The notes under the pieces were generated by a model. It was given only the letters and a program-made list of their open reading frames with translations, was not told the origin of the DNA and ran no database searches. From Oceanobacillus salinisoli (GTDB taxonomy: Bacteria; Bacillota; Bacilli; Bacillales; Amphibacillaceae): a DNA stretch of 64,000 bases. Position numbers and translations under genes: made by a program. How positions within the stretch are numbered: the first letter of the stretch is position 1; each line of letters begins with the position of its first letter. The DNA lies in the NCBI RefSeq assembly GCF_009733865.1, contig NZ_WOFB01000002.1, positions 1 through 64,000 on the forward strand. The letters run 5' to 3'. This document shows positions 16,736 through 25,462 of the stretch, in pieces.

Positions 16736-16778
16736 AAAAGAAGCAAGGGACATCCCCTTGCTTCTTTTGTTTTTTAGA
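16736..16778 (+). terminator. terminator of fbpB copy 2
   Basis: GAAGCAAGGG pairs with CCCTTGCTTC (one bulge), followed by TTTTGTTTTTT. Confidence 0.9.
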
Positions 16779-16863
16779 GATAATACAATCAAATTCCCAA
16801 AAGTGTATTCCTGGATATACTGGTGGACAGTCTCACTTCCTGGAAAATCTTGTCCTATATTAA

Positions 16864-16895
16864 GAAAACTCGTCAATTAATTGGCGAGTTTTTTG
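16864..16895. terminator. bidirectional terminator
   Basis: AAAACTCGTCAATT pairs with AATTGGCGAGTTTT, with one G-T pair. A-rich and T-rich flanks on either side make it usable by both strands; it lies beyond the stop of the DinB-like gene. Confidence 0.75.
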
Positions 16896-16938
16896 TATAT
16901 CCAATTAGATTATCTATTTGAAAAACGTCCCATTCAGC

Positions 16939-17397
16939 TTATTGATTATCATAAACTTGTTTCATCATCTTTATTTTCCCAAGCATTTCCGCTTCTCGAT
17001 GTGAGAGCATTATCAATAGATCTCCATGGGTTTCAATATGACCATAAGGTGCCTTGAATTTTACATTGGATTTCCAGAACAGTTCATCATAGCTGTTAAT
17101 TCTTTGTTGCTGTTCTGCTAAATCATCGATTAATTGTCCAAGGGATGGTGGCTCGCTGGACCAATCCGAAACGTTAATATCGGAACTAAACAGCTCTGCA
17201 TATTCTTTTGGTATTCTCTGAGATTTTTTTTGATTTACAAATAATAATTTCTCATTCATTAATAATGTATTACCAATATGCCAGCGTACCGTATTATCAA
17301 AGTATTTCGATTGAAAATCTAATATTTCCTCATCCAAATCCTGAATATATGTAAGCAAAGAAGTTCTAGCGAGATTAAATGCTTTTAATGTTGACAT
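16939..17397 (-). CDS. DinB-like four-helix protein
   Basis: A 152-residue protein of the DinB/YfiT-like four-helix bundle superfamily. The metal-binding histidine pattern is seen as RWHIGN near residue 40 and HGDLLIMLSHREAE near residues 121-132. Members bind a divalent metal and some act as thiol-dependent S-transferases; most have no known substrate. AGGAGGAACG lies before the ATG. It is transcribed alone, and the 52-bp tandem array lies just upstream of it. Confidence 0.7.
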   Translation of the reverse strand: MSTLKAFNLARTSLLTYIQDLDEEILDFQSKYFDNTVRWHIGNTLLMNEKLLFVNQKKSQRIPKEYAELFSSDINVSDWSSEPPSLGQLIDDLAEQQQRINSYDELFWKSNVKFKAPYGHIETHGDLLIMLSHREAEMLGKIKMMKQVYDNQ

Positions 17398-17510
17398 TCT
17401 CGTTCCTCCTATCCAATTCCACTTTTTAGTATAGTCGAATCAAATAGTAATGAAAAGAAATATGCAATTAAGTTATGTAGGTTTTAAATTACTACATTAT
17501 TATCCAAGAG

Positions 17511-18028
17511 GTCACGTAGAAAGACTCTAGGTTCCCGAACGAACGCGGAATCCATCCCAAAGGTCACGTAGAAAGGTTTTAGGTGCCCGAACGAACGTGG
17601 AATCCATCCCAAAAGTCACGTAGAAAGGTTCTAGGTGCCCGAACGAGCACAGGATGCATCCCAAAGGTCACGTAGAAAGGATCTAGGTTCCCGAATGAGC
17701 ACAGGATGCATCCCAAAGGTCACGTAGAAAGGATCTAGGGTCCCGAATGAGCACAGGATGCATCCCAAAGGTCACGTAGAAAGGCTCTAGGTGCCCGAAT
17801 GAGCACAGGATGCATCCCAAAGGTCACGTAGAAAGGCTCTAGGTGCCCGAACGAACGTGGAATCCATCCCAAAAGTCACGTAGAAAGACTCTAGGTTCCC
17901 GAACGAACGCGGAATCCATCTCGAAGGTCACGTAGAAAGGATCTAGGTTCCCGAACGAACGCGGAATCCATCTCAAAGGTCACGTAGAGAGATTCCACGT
18001 GACCGAATGAAAGCAGGGTCCAGCCGCA
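17511..18028. repeat. 52-bp tandem repeat array, ten units
   Basis: GTCACGTAGAAAG starts a new unit at 17511, 17563, 17615, 17667, 17719, 17771, 17823, 17875, 17927 and 17979, exactly every 52 bases. The last unit is partial and diverged. Within a unit the order is GTCACGTAGAAAG, a CTAGGTNCCCGAA block, then one of two variants (GAACGCGGAATCCATC or GAGCACAGGATGCATC) and CCAAAG. The first and last units carry one variant and the middle ones the other, a pattern expected from unequal exchange. 52 is not a multiple of three and the frames hit stops, so it is not coding. It lies between the stop of the SSS symporter and the start of the DinB-like gene, both on the minus strand. Confidence 0.95.
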
Positions 18029-18052
18029 AGTTTAAAAGAGCAAAATGTAAAT

Positions 18053-19492
18053 TTATCGATCATCTGAACCATTAGCTGATGCCGATTCTAAATCTTCCCA
18101 GTATACAGCCCGAACTTGCTCTGTTCCTGAATGCCCAGAAAATAGACTAATCAAGATTAAGCTAATCATCGAGACCAAAAATCCAAAAATCGTATGATCA
18201 ATCGGTATATTTAGCAGTGGCCATATAATGGTTGCAATCATAGCTAAAACCATACTCCAGATGGTTGCTGTTTTCGTAACCCTTTTCCAAAACATTACCG
18301 CAATAAACGGGAATACCATAACAGTCGCTGTCAGCCTTAATGCCCATTGAAATGCCGTTTCTATATCTGTAATAAAATAAGCGGTAATCAATCCTAGTAT
18401 AGTAATAATGACTACTGTTACTCGGGATACTGTCATCAGTTGTTTATTATTGGCATGAGGCTTATATAGGCGTTGGTACATGTCTCTTGTCAGGTTAGAG
18501 CTTCCTTGTAAAATAAAGGAAGTAGCGCCTGTCATGAGAGCGGCCATTAATGCAATGAATACGACTCCACCAATTGCCGGGTGTAGCAGCTCGGCAGTGA
18601 CATAGGAAAATAATAAGTCAGGATCTGTATTCAGTGGCACAAACTGTCTAGCAATGACACCAATGGAAAAAGGCAGAATGGAAATTGCACCAGCAATGAG
18701 AAAACCAGTGATTCCAGCTTTTTTTGCTACCTCTTCATCTTTTGAAGCAAAGATTCGCTGCCAGGTTGATTGCCAAACCATATAAAACGGACCAACAGAT
18801 AAAGCATATAACAATACTTCGGTTAAACCGTATGGACCTATGGGGCTCAAATATTCTATTGGTGTATGAGCAAAGATCTGACCAAATCCGTCCGCATAGT
18901 TTACACTAGCGAGAAACAGAACGCTAATACCGATAATAATAATGATGGATTGAAGTGCGTCTGTTAGGATGGTTGCTGGTAAACCTCCTAAAATAGTAAA
19001 GCCAAGGATCAGAATAAATGACAAGGCAATACCGATGTTTAGCTCCATTCCCAGCGTAATATTAAAAATGGTAGACATGCCCACCATCTGTAAAGCAAGT
19101 GTTGGAACAGAATAAATAATCGCGGAAATAACGGATGGGATTACACCCGATTTCCCTCCAAATCTTTCCCCGAATAAATCTGCTATCGTATAAAGTTTCT
19201 GCCTCCTTAAAGGAGCTGCAAAAGCAATGATTAGTAAAAGGCTAAATAAAATACCGGGAAGAGCAAATTTAAAAAAGCCTGAAACTCCTACGGTAAACCC
19301 CATCCCTACCCAAGCAATAAAAACAGAAGCGCCACACCAAGTACTAATAATCGTACCTACAATTGGTTTGAACCCAGAATTCCAGCTGCCAATTAAATAT
19401 TCTTCATACGTTTTAATTCTGAAAAAGTAGTAAAACCCCATTGCAAACATAAAAATGAAATAAATAAACATATAGCTTAAATACCAGGTCAT
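18053..19492 (-). CDS. SSS family sodium:solute symporter
   Basis: A 479-residue sodium/solute symporter with about 13 membrane helices. Family signatures include ILGGLPATILTDALQ (residues about 170-184), the WQRIFASKDEEVAKKA loop and ALMTGATSFILQGSSNLTRD, which holds the sodium-site serines. I start it at ATG 19492, seven bases after GGGGG; an upstream GTG is one codon earlier. The C-terminus is soluble and acidic. Related proteins carry proline, pantothenate, urea or sugars; the substrate is not evident, and no neighbouring catabolic gene gives a hint. Confidence 0.88.
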   Translation of the reverse strand: MTWYLSYMFIYFIFMFAMGFYYFFRIKTYEEYLIGSWNSGFKPIVGTIISTWCGASVFIAWVGMGFTVGVSGFFKFALPGILFSLLLIIAFAAPLRRQKLYTIADLFGERFGGKSGVIPSVISAIIYSVPTLALQMVGMSTIFNITLGMELNIGIALSFILILGFTILGGLPATILTDALQSIIIIIGISVLFLASVNYADGFGQIFAHTPIEYLSPIGPYGLTEVLLYALSVGPFYMVWQSTWQRIFASKDEEVAKKAGITGFLIAGAISILPFSIGVIARQFVPLNTDPDLLFSYVTAELLHPAIGGVVFIALMAALMTGATSFILQGSSNLTRDMYQRLYKPHANNKQLMTVSRVTVVIITILGLITAYFITDIETAFQWALRLTATVMVFPFIAVMFWKRVTKTATIWSMVLAMIATIIWPLLNIPIDHTIFGFLVSMISLILISLFSGHSGTEQVRAVYWEDLESASANGSDDR

Positions 19493-19688
19493 CACTTTTC
19501 CCCCATATTCTGTTAACCCGAGAAATGTATTCTCAAGTAGAATGAGTATGTTACTGAAATATCAATCAGCTATAGTTTGGTCTTTATCCTAATTATTATC
19601 CGATTTTTTCCTTTCTGACTGCTTGTAACTGTATAAAAATGTAAAATAAAGAAAACATATAAGCAGTCATATTAAGAAGGAGAGGCTT

Positions 19689-20709
19689 ATGGAACCAAAT
19701 AAATCTATATCACTTACCGCATCAGAAATGGCGAACCTTTGGACACAATACATATTTGATTCCATGTCGATTTGTTTCTTTAAATATGCCCTTGAGCATA
19801 TCGAGGATGGGGATATTCGTCCTATATATGGCTTTGGAATTAGCAGAATCACATGTTGTAAAAATAGAGGAATTTTTTAAAGGGGAAGACTACCCTGTAC
19901 CACATGGATTTACAGAAGATGACGTAAATGTCAAAGCCCCGAGGCTATTCCAGGATCCGTTTTACCTTCATTATTTGTACATTATGACATTGCAGGGGTT
20001 AACAGGATACGGACTTTCTGTGAGTACATCAATTAGGGAGGATGTTCGTAAATACTATATCGAATGTAATACAGAAACGATGATGCTTTTTGAAAAAACG
20101 CTGGATGCGATGCTGAAGAAAGGAATCTATAATCGTCCACCAGTGCTTTCATCACCTGGTTCGAATGATTTTGTGAAGCAGCAAGGATTTTTAACGGGAT
20201 GGTTAGGAGAACGCCGTCCGCTTACAGCAATGGAAATAAGTGATATTACATTTAATATGAATAAGATGAATCTCCATGTCGCTTTAAAAGTAGGTTTTAG
20301 TCAAGTAGCCAAATCTGATAAGTTTCGAAAGTATTCCAATCGGGGTGCTAAAATTTCTAACAAGCAGATTAAAGAATTTCAAAATATCTTTCATGAAGAA
20401 AAGCTAAACTTCCCCATGTCACTTGAATCCTACGTGACCGACTCAACTGAAGCTCCGTTTTCTGATAAGTTAATGATGTACCAGATTCAATTGTCAACTC
20501 AGATTGCGATTGCATTCTATGGTACTGCATTAAGTGTGAACTCTAGAAGAGACTTGGGTGCAAAGTATGTCATGTTTACCGAGGAGCTGGCGAAATTTGC
20601 GGAGGACGGTGCGAACTTAATGATTGAGAACGGCTGGTTGGAGCAGCCGCCATTGGCAACCGATCGGAGGCATTTGTCCAGGGGAAAAAGGTTTAATTTT
20701 GAGGAATAG
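19689..20709 (+). pseudogene. DUF3231 protein, split by a frameshift
   Basis: A gene for a DUF3231-type protein of roughly 335-340 residues, broken into two frames. The start (ATG 19689, AAGGAG upstream) reads MEPNKSISLTASEMANLWTQ and continues to DGDIRPI. From 19828 on, the family's next segment (ALELAESHVVKIEEFF) is in the +1 frame and runs to the stop at 20709. The break is at CCTATATATGG (19821-19831), a TA dinucleotide tract, so slippage of one or a few bases is the likely cause. Everything after it is intact, with PHGFTEDDVNVKAPRLF and two duplicated halves as in the family. It may be a recent mutation, a phase-variable site or a sequencing error. Confidence 0.85.
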
Positions 20710-20924
20710 ACTAATTGATACTGACAATATTGAAATTGCTTTGGTCCAACACTATAACCGCGCTGAAAATGAAGGGGGAAGGGGAGATAATGAATTCTCA
20801 CTAACCCCTTCTGTATTTTAAATGTATAATTGAATAGGGATTGTATGAATAAAATGAATCTTATCCTTTCCTAATAATTTTGGGGAAGCAAGGGAACCGC
20901 CCCTATCGAAAGGAAGGAATATTT

Positions 20925-22478
20925 ATGTCTAAAAAATTGGATTTATCGAGTTTTGAGAAGAAGCTTGAGGTTAGAAATATTAGAGAAGATGATATCAATC
21001 AAATTTTGGAAATGCAGAAGAGTTGTTTCCCGAATATGGATCCATGGAAAAGGGAACAGCTGGAGAGTCATTTGGAAATTTTTCCAGAAGGGCAATTTTG
21101 TGTGGAATATGATGGAAAAATTATTGGAAGCTGCTCTAGTTTAATTGTAAATTTTGATGAGTATGATGACAAGCATACATGGGATGACATTACGGATGAG
21201 GGATACATTACGAATCATGATCCAGAAGGCTATAATTTGTATGGCATCGAAGTAATGGTAGACCCGGAATATCGGGGGATGAAGATTGGCAGAAGGTTGT
21301 ATGATGCCAGAAAAGAATTGGCGAGGGAACTAAATCTGAAGAGTATTATTATCGGTGGAAGAATCCCTAATTATCATAAATACAAAGATCAGTATTTACC
21401 TAGAGAATATGTGGAAGAAGTGAGTTACCAAAATATTTACGACCCTGTACTGACTTTCCAGATTATGAATGGCTTTACGGTTATGCGGATTAATCCTGGC
21501 TATTTACCTGACGATGATAAGTCTTTGAAATATGCGACATTGATGGAATGGAATAACATTGATTATCGAGCAAAGACGAAGCGTCATTTTAAAACGGCAT
21601 TTCCTGTTCGAATTACGGTCATACAATATATGATGAAAAACATCGAATCCTTTGAAGAATTTGCAAAGCAAGTAGAATACTATGTTGATGTTGCCTATGA
21701 TTTTCGATCGGATTTTGCTGTATTTCCGGAAATCTTCACTACCCAGTTAATGTCCTTCTTAGAGGAAAAAGTTCCTTCCAAGGCTATTCGTAAATTGGCA
21801 GAATACACGGAGGATTATATCGAACTATTTAGCAGCCTGGCCTTGAAATACAATGTTAATATCATTGGCGGTTCCCATTTTGTCGAGGAAGACGATCACA
21901 TTTACAATATTGCTTATTTATTCCGACGGGACGGAACGATAGAAAAGCAATATAAAATTCATGTAACACCGAATGAGCGGAAATGGTGGGGAATTCAGCC
22001 TGGTGATGCTGTTCGTGTATTCGATACCGATTGTGGGAAAATTGCCATTCAAATTTGTTATGACATTGAATTTCCAGAGCTTGCCCGCTATGCAGTAGAC
22101 AATGGTGCAAATATTATTTTTGTTCCTTTCTGTACTGATGATCGTCAAGGCTATTTACGGGTAAGATATTGTGCCCAGGCTCGGGCCGTAGAAAATCAGG
22201 TGTACACGGTCATTGCCGGTACAGTTGGAAACTTAACCCAGGTGGAAAATATGGACATTCAATATGCCCAGTCCGGAATATTTACACCTTCTGATTTCGA
22301 ATTTGCCCGGGATGGTATCGTTGGAGAATGCCATCCGAATATCGAAACGGTGGTAGTAGGGGATGTCGATTTGGAAATATTAAGGCGGCAAAGAAGGTCT
22401 GGTTCAGTAAGACAGCTTCGGGACCGGCGCAAGGATTTATATGAAGTAACATATAAAAATATAGAGGCAGATAGGTGA
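20925..22478 (+). CDS. GNAT acetyltransferase-nitrilase (carbon-nitrogen hydrolase) fusion
   Basis: A 517-residue two-domain protein. Residues 10-215 are a GNAT acetyltransferase with the acetyl-CoA loop VDPEYRGMKIGRRLYDARKE. Residues about 225-500 are a carbon-nitrogen hydrolase with the full triad: E269 (VFPEIF), K344 (QYKIHVTPNE) and C378 (QICYDIEFPE). I start it at ATG 20925 (GAAAGGAAGG upstream); a longer frame from 20880 lacks such a site. This fusion is known in many bacteria as a bifunctional protein without a settled substrate. It may acylate an amine and hydrolyse an amide of the same compound. It stands alone. Confidence 0.92.
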   Translation: MSKKLDLSSFEKKLEVRNIREDDINQILEMQKSCFPNMDPWKREQLESHLEIFPEGQFCVEYDGKIIGSCSSLIVNFDEYDDKHTWDDITDEGYITNHDPEGYNLYGIEVMVDPEYRGMKIGRRLYDARKELARELNLKSIIIGGRIPNYHKYKDQYLPREYVEEVSYQNIYDPVLTFQIMNGFTVMRINPGYLPDDDKSLKYATLMEWNNIDYRAKTKRHFKTAFPVRITVIQYMMKNIESFEEFAKQVEYYVDVAYDFRSDFAVFPEIFTTQLMSFLEEKVPSKAIRKLAEYTEDYIELFSSLALKYNVNIIGGSHFVEEDDHIYNIAYLFRRDGTIEKQYKIHVTPNERKWWGIQPGDAVRVFDTDCGKIAIQICYDIEFPELARYAVDNGANIIFVPFCTDDRQGYLRVRYCAQARAVENQVYTVIAGTVGNLTQVENMDIQYAQSGIFTPSDFEFARDGIVGECHPNIETVVVGDVDLEILRRQRRSGSVRQLRDRRKDLYEVTYKNIEADR

Positions 22479-22511
22479 ATCAAAACTTGGGAGGGCCCAA
22501 TAACCCTCCTA

Positions 22512-23117
22512 TTATTCATTTAAATAATTCGTAATCGCACGCGGCTGCTGCCCGCTCTTCCACTCGGTGTATCCAAAAATTTCATTGGAATCATAGTCAT
22601 TCAGGTGAATGTCTAAATCATGGAAAATTCGGTGGGCATGAAGGACTCCTTCCACATCTTCCTCTTCCAGTGATTTTTCAACAACGAGGTAAGCATTGGT
22701 ATAATCATTTAATAGGACATCATCCGTGGAATTTTCGATTAACCTTTCCAGACGCTCCATAATAATTTCAATGCGGTGCAAATCATTGCTGTCCTGAAAA
22801 TCAAAGTTTTGATATCTTCCCCATCCGGTCATTTCATTCAACCGTTCATGCACTTCAGCAATGAGTTTATTTTCATCGACGTTCTTACCCGTTGTTTCGG
22901 AGGATGGACTTTCTTCATTGGCCTCATTGGATTGATCTGGTTCCTGATCTTCCGTTTTTATATTATCTATAACACTTTCTTTTTGTTCTTCCACAGCCCG
23001 TTCTTTTTCAGCCCGGTTCTCAATCACATTAAAAATAAACACAATGATTCCAATTGCCCCAACGAAAATAAGCGATAAAATCATATAAAAGGTTGTGTTG
23101 CTTTTGTTCTTTTTCAT
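22512..23117 (-). CDS. membrane-anchored hypothetical protein
   Basis: About 201 residues. A single N-terminal membrane helix (residues 12-34, YMILSLIFVGAIGIIVFIF) is followed by an acidic, low-complexity linker (to about residue 80) and a helical C-terminal domain with EVHERLNEMTGWGRY and HAHRIFHDLDIHLNDYD. I start it at ATG 23117; the GTG six codons upstream has no ribosome binding site. The C-terminal pattern is reminiscent of DUF6241 proteins of Bacillaceae, but I do not assert membership. The domain faces the outside if the helix is a type II anchor. Function unknown. Confidence 0.7.
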   Translation of the reverse strand: MKKNKSNTTFYMILSLIFVGAIGIIVFIFNVIENRAEKERAVEEQKESVIDNIKTEDQEPDQSNEANEESPSSETTGKNVDENKLIAEVHERLNEMTGWGRYQNFDFQDSNDLHRIEIIMERLERLIENSTDDVLLNDYTNAYLVVEKSLEEEDVEGVLHAHRIFHDLDIHLNDYDSNEIFGYTEWKSGQQPRAITNYLNE

Positions 23118-23235
23118 GTGCGTAATTCCCCCCATTAATAGAACATATTAAATTTCTCCAGAGGTATGTAAATCTTAGTAGACAGATTTTAGAAGAATCA
23201 TAAGCAGATAAAGAAATATGTATTGTACTATATTT

Positions 23236-23410
23236 TATCACGTAATGAACTGGTTGTAAGCCCCCCACACTCAAGAATTTAAGATACTTCAACAATTATA
23301 AGCAGGTGGGAAGCCAATAACCTCCTGAATCGTTCAGAGCCCTTTAGGTCGTATCCTTGTGGAACTAACAATCGGGGGAATGAAAAAAACTGATTAAAGG
23401 TGCACTTTAG
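23236..23410 (+). repeat. two-hairpin dispersed element, copy D
   Basis: Starts after TTTTAT with CACGTAATGAACTGGTTGTA. The first stem is closed by GGGAAGCCAATAAC. Between the stems it has the extra 25-30 bp block (AGCCCTTTAGGTCGTATCC) also seen in copy F. It ends TGATTAAAGGTGCACTTTA. Confidence 0.85.
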
Positions 23411-23537
23411 CTAGCTGGGATGGTGGAATCAAAATGCTTTTTAAAAGTTAGACTTTTTGATTTCCCCAAATGTATAAGAAAATCTGCTATGATGAGATAT
23501 GTGAAAGAAACTATTTAAATAAGGTAGGATGATTGCA

Positions 23538-24173
23538 TTGAATTACATCATTCGTTGGTCGGTGTTTTTAATTGGACTAATGATTTTCAGTTTGGGAATT
23601 ACGATGACCATCAATGTCCAGCATTTAGGAATTCACCCTTGGGATGTGTTGAATGTTGCTTTATTTGATATGTTTGGGTTGTCGATTGGTTCCTGGGCTA
23701 TTATTATTTCTGGTTTATTAATTATTATTTCTTGGATACTGGATAAGCGCTATATTAAAATTGGCACCTTTTTTAATGCAGTACTAATTGGTGTATTCGT
23801 TGACTTGTATATGTGGCTGGACTTTTTGCCGAAAGCCACTCAGACATGGCTGGATATTTTGGTAATGCTAATTGGGATTATTGTCATGGGAGTGGGCGGT
23901 GGCATATATAATGCCGCTGGAGTTGGATCAGGACCACGGGATGGTTTTATGCTGTCGATTTCTGAGAAGACAGGGCAATCCATTGGTAAAATACGAATTA
24001 TCACTGAAAGTCTAGTCTTGGTTATTGGGCTGTTGCTTGGTGGACCGGTATTTATCGTTACATTTATTTTTACCTTCATTCAAAGTCCCATTTTTCAAGT
24101 AACCTATTTAAAACTAGCCGAACTGCTGAAACGACTGGAATCCAGTTATTTAAATAAACGTGCGGTTTCATAA
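23538..24173 (+). CDS. yczE: YczE family membrane protein
   Basis: About 211 residues with five membrane helices, matching Bacillus subtilis YczE and the YitT/YczE group. Recognisable parts are GIHPWDVLNVALFDMFGLSIG near the start and GVGSGPRDGFMLSISEKTG in the middle. I start at TTG 23538, nine bases after AAGGTAGG; the in-frame ATG at 23529 directly abuts that site. In B. subtilis a yczE product is needed for bacillaene or surfactin-type production near sfp, but the biochemical role is unknown. A long terminator hairpin follows. Confidence 0.8.
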   Translation: MNYIIRWSVFLIGLMIFSLGITMTINVQHLGIHPWDVLNVALFDMFGLSIGSWAIIISGLLIIISWILDKRYIKIGTFFNAVLIGVFVDLYMWLDFLPKATQTWLDILVMLIGIIVMGVGGGIYNAAGVGSGPRDGFMLSISEKTGQSIGKIRIITESLVLVIGLLLGGPVFIVTFIFTFIQSPIFQVTYLKLAELLKRLESSYLNKRAVS

Positions 24174-24209
24174 TGGAAAAAGGGGCTTGGAAAAAGTATT
24201 TTAGTCAAA

Positions 24210-24257
24210 GAAATCCGAACTATAATTCTGATGCTAGAATTGTAGTTCGGATTTTTC
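24210..24257 (+). terminator. terminator of yczE
   Basis: An 18-bp stem, AAATCCGAACTATAATTC with GAATTGTAGTTCGGATTT, followed by TTCC. Confidence 0.85.
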
Positions 24258-24478
24258 CTTTTAATGTTGCTGCCTTTTAACAACAACCAAACCTACCAAA
24301 AGGGAAGGTTTGTTCATCGATTTAACAAAATCAACAGCAAAATATTTCTGGTTTTATCCAAACTGACGAAAGGAAATATCATTTCTCCAGCAGCTGTCCC
24401 TCTAAAACGGATTTTTGGATTCTGCAGCCAATATAAATCCGTGCTAGAATGACAAAAATGAAGAAAGGAGTTTATGAA

Positions 24479-25171
24479 ATGGCAAGAAACATAGATAAGG
24501 TTGTTTATTTTCCAGATAGAGTGCAGAATGAGTTATTTGATATTTTAGATGATATTTTTGATTTTGCCATTCATTCTTATCGAAGAATATTAGTCCATAA
24601 AACAGAGAGTATTATTTCGGACATCTCTGTAAACAAAGACCTGGAAAATCAAATGTTTTCCCCACTCATTTATTGGGCTATATTCTGTTCGCCAACTGGG
24701 ATTAGGAACAATACAATCTATCACGAATATCTGCTTCGAAATAAGGAAAAGCTCTACAAGAAACATCCAAAAGTAAAGGAAGTGCTGGTGAAATGGCTGA
24801 TTATTAATCCAGGATTTTATGATGTTGTAAACGATGAAAGTCTTAGTGGGCGGGTGTTTATGTTTCGGGACTTGTTTTCAGGAATCCAAAAGCTAGTCTG
24901 TGTCTATAGTAAGAAGCATCCAGTTCCAAAAAAGGGAGAATTAATAACTGGCATGCTGATCCCTATGGGTGATGGTTCGTACACAGCTTTACGAGGCTTC
25001 ATCCAAATCCCGAACCATCTTACTAATATCGTTTCCAGTAAAATCATTCCTCCATCCAAAGCAAAAGCAGCCTTGCTAAACCACTCAAACCTTTCCTATC
25101 TATACCCATCCTTACTAAAAATGACACTACAGATAATGGATGCAGACCTAAAGGGGAGGGATCCCCAATGA
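24479..25171 (+). CDS. hypothetical protein
   Basis: About 230 residues, start at ATG 24479 with AAAGGAG ten bases upstream (longer frame from 24449 rejected). No membrane span or signal peptide. The protein is rich in aromatic and basic residues, with conserved-looking stretches SGRVFMFRDLFSGIQKLV and PMGDGSYTALRGFIQIP. I do not recognise the family. The last codons overlap the start of a 38-residue open frame (25168), an ATGA junction typical of translational coupling. Confidence 0.65.
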   Translation: MARNIDKVVYFPDRVQNELFDILDDIFDFAIHSYRRILVHKTESIISDISVNKDLENQMFSPLIYWAIFCSPTGIRNNTIYHEYLLRNKEKLYKKHPKVKEVLVKWLIINPGFYDVVNDESLSGRVFMFRDLFSGIQKLVCVYSKKHPVPKKGELITGMLIPMGDGSYTALRGFIQIPNHLTNIVSSKIIPPSKAKAALLNHSNLSYLYPSLLKMTLQIMDADLKGRDPQ

Positions 25172-25284
25172 AGGCAAATCTCCCGGAATTAAATGAGGAA
25201 AAACTAGAAGATATTATTAATCGAATGGCATGGAAAAGGGTACGAATTATTTTCATCGACCGAATTGTTAAAAATTCTTCATAA
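25168..25284 (+). CDS. 38-residue coupled open frame
   Basis: MKANLPELNEEKLEDIINRM followed by a basic, hydrophobic tail. It begins at the ATG of the ATGA overlap with the upstream gene and has AAGGGGAGGG eight bases before it. This is the best ribosome binding site in the area, so it is probably translated. It could be a real small protein or the N-terminal stump of a longer, lost gene. No family recognised. Confidence 0.45.
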   Translation: MKANLPELNEEKLEDIINRMAWKRVRIIFIDRIVKNSS

Positions 25285-25462
25285 AGTTTTTTTATATGAT
25301 TACAGTGGAAAACGCCAAAAACGGAAGAATGAGAGAGTATTATTCAAATGTTCGCGTTTTCTTGGTGTTTTGCAGAAATCTATTCGTATGTTATGATTCA
25401 AAAGTCTTTGACGGATCAAGCTAAAGGAAGCTTGGAAAATCTAAATAGAAAGAGGTAAAAAC

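Noticed and set aside
17511..18028. CRISPR array
   Set aside because: The period is regular at 52 bases, but the sequence between the best-kept blocks is also repeated, with only two variants. There are no unique spacers and no cas genes.
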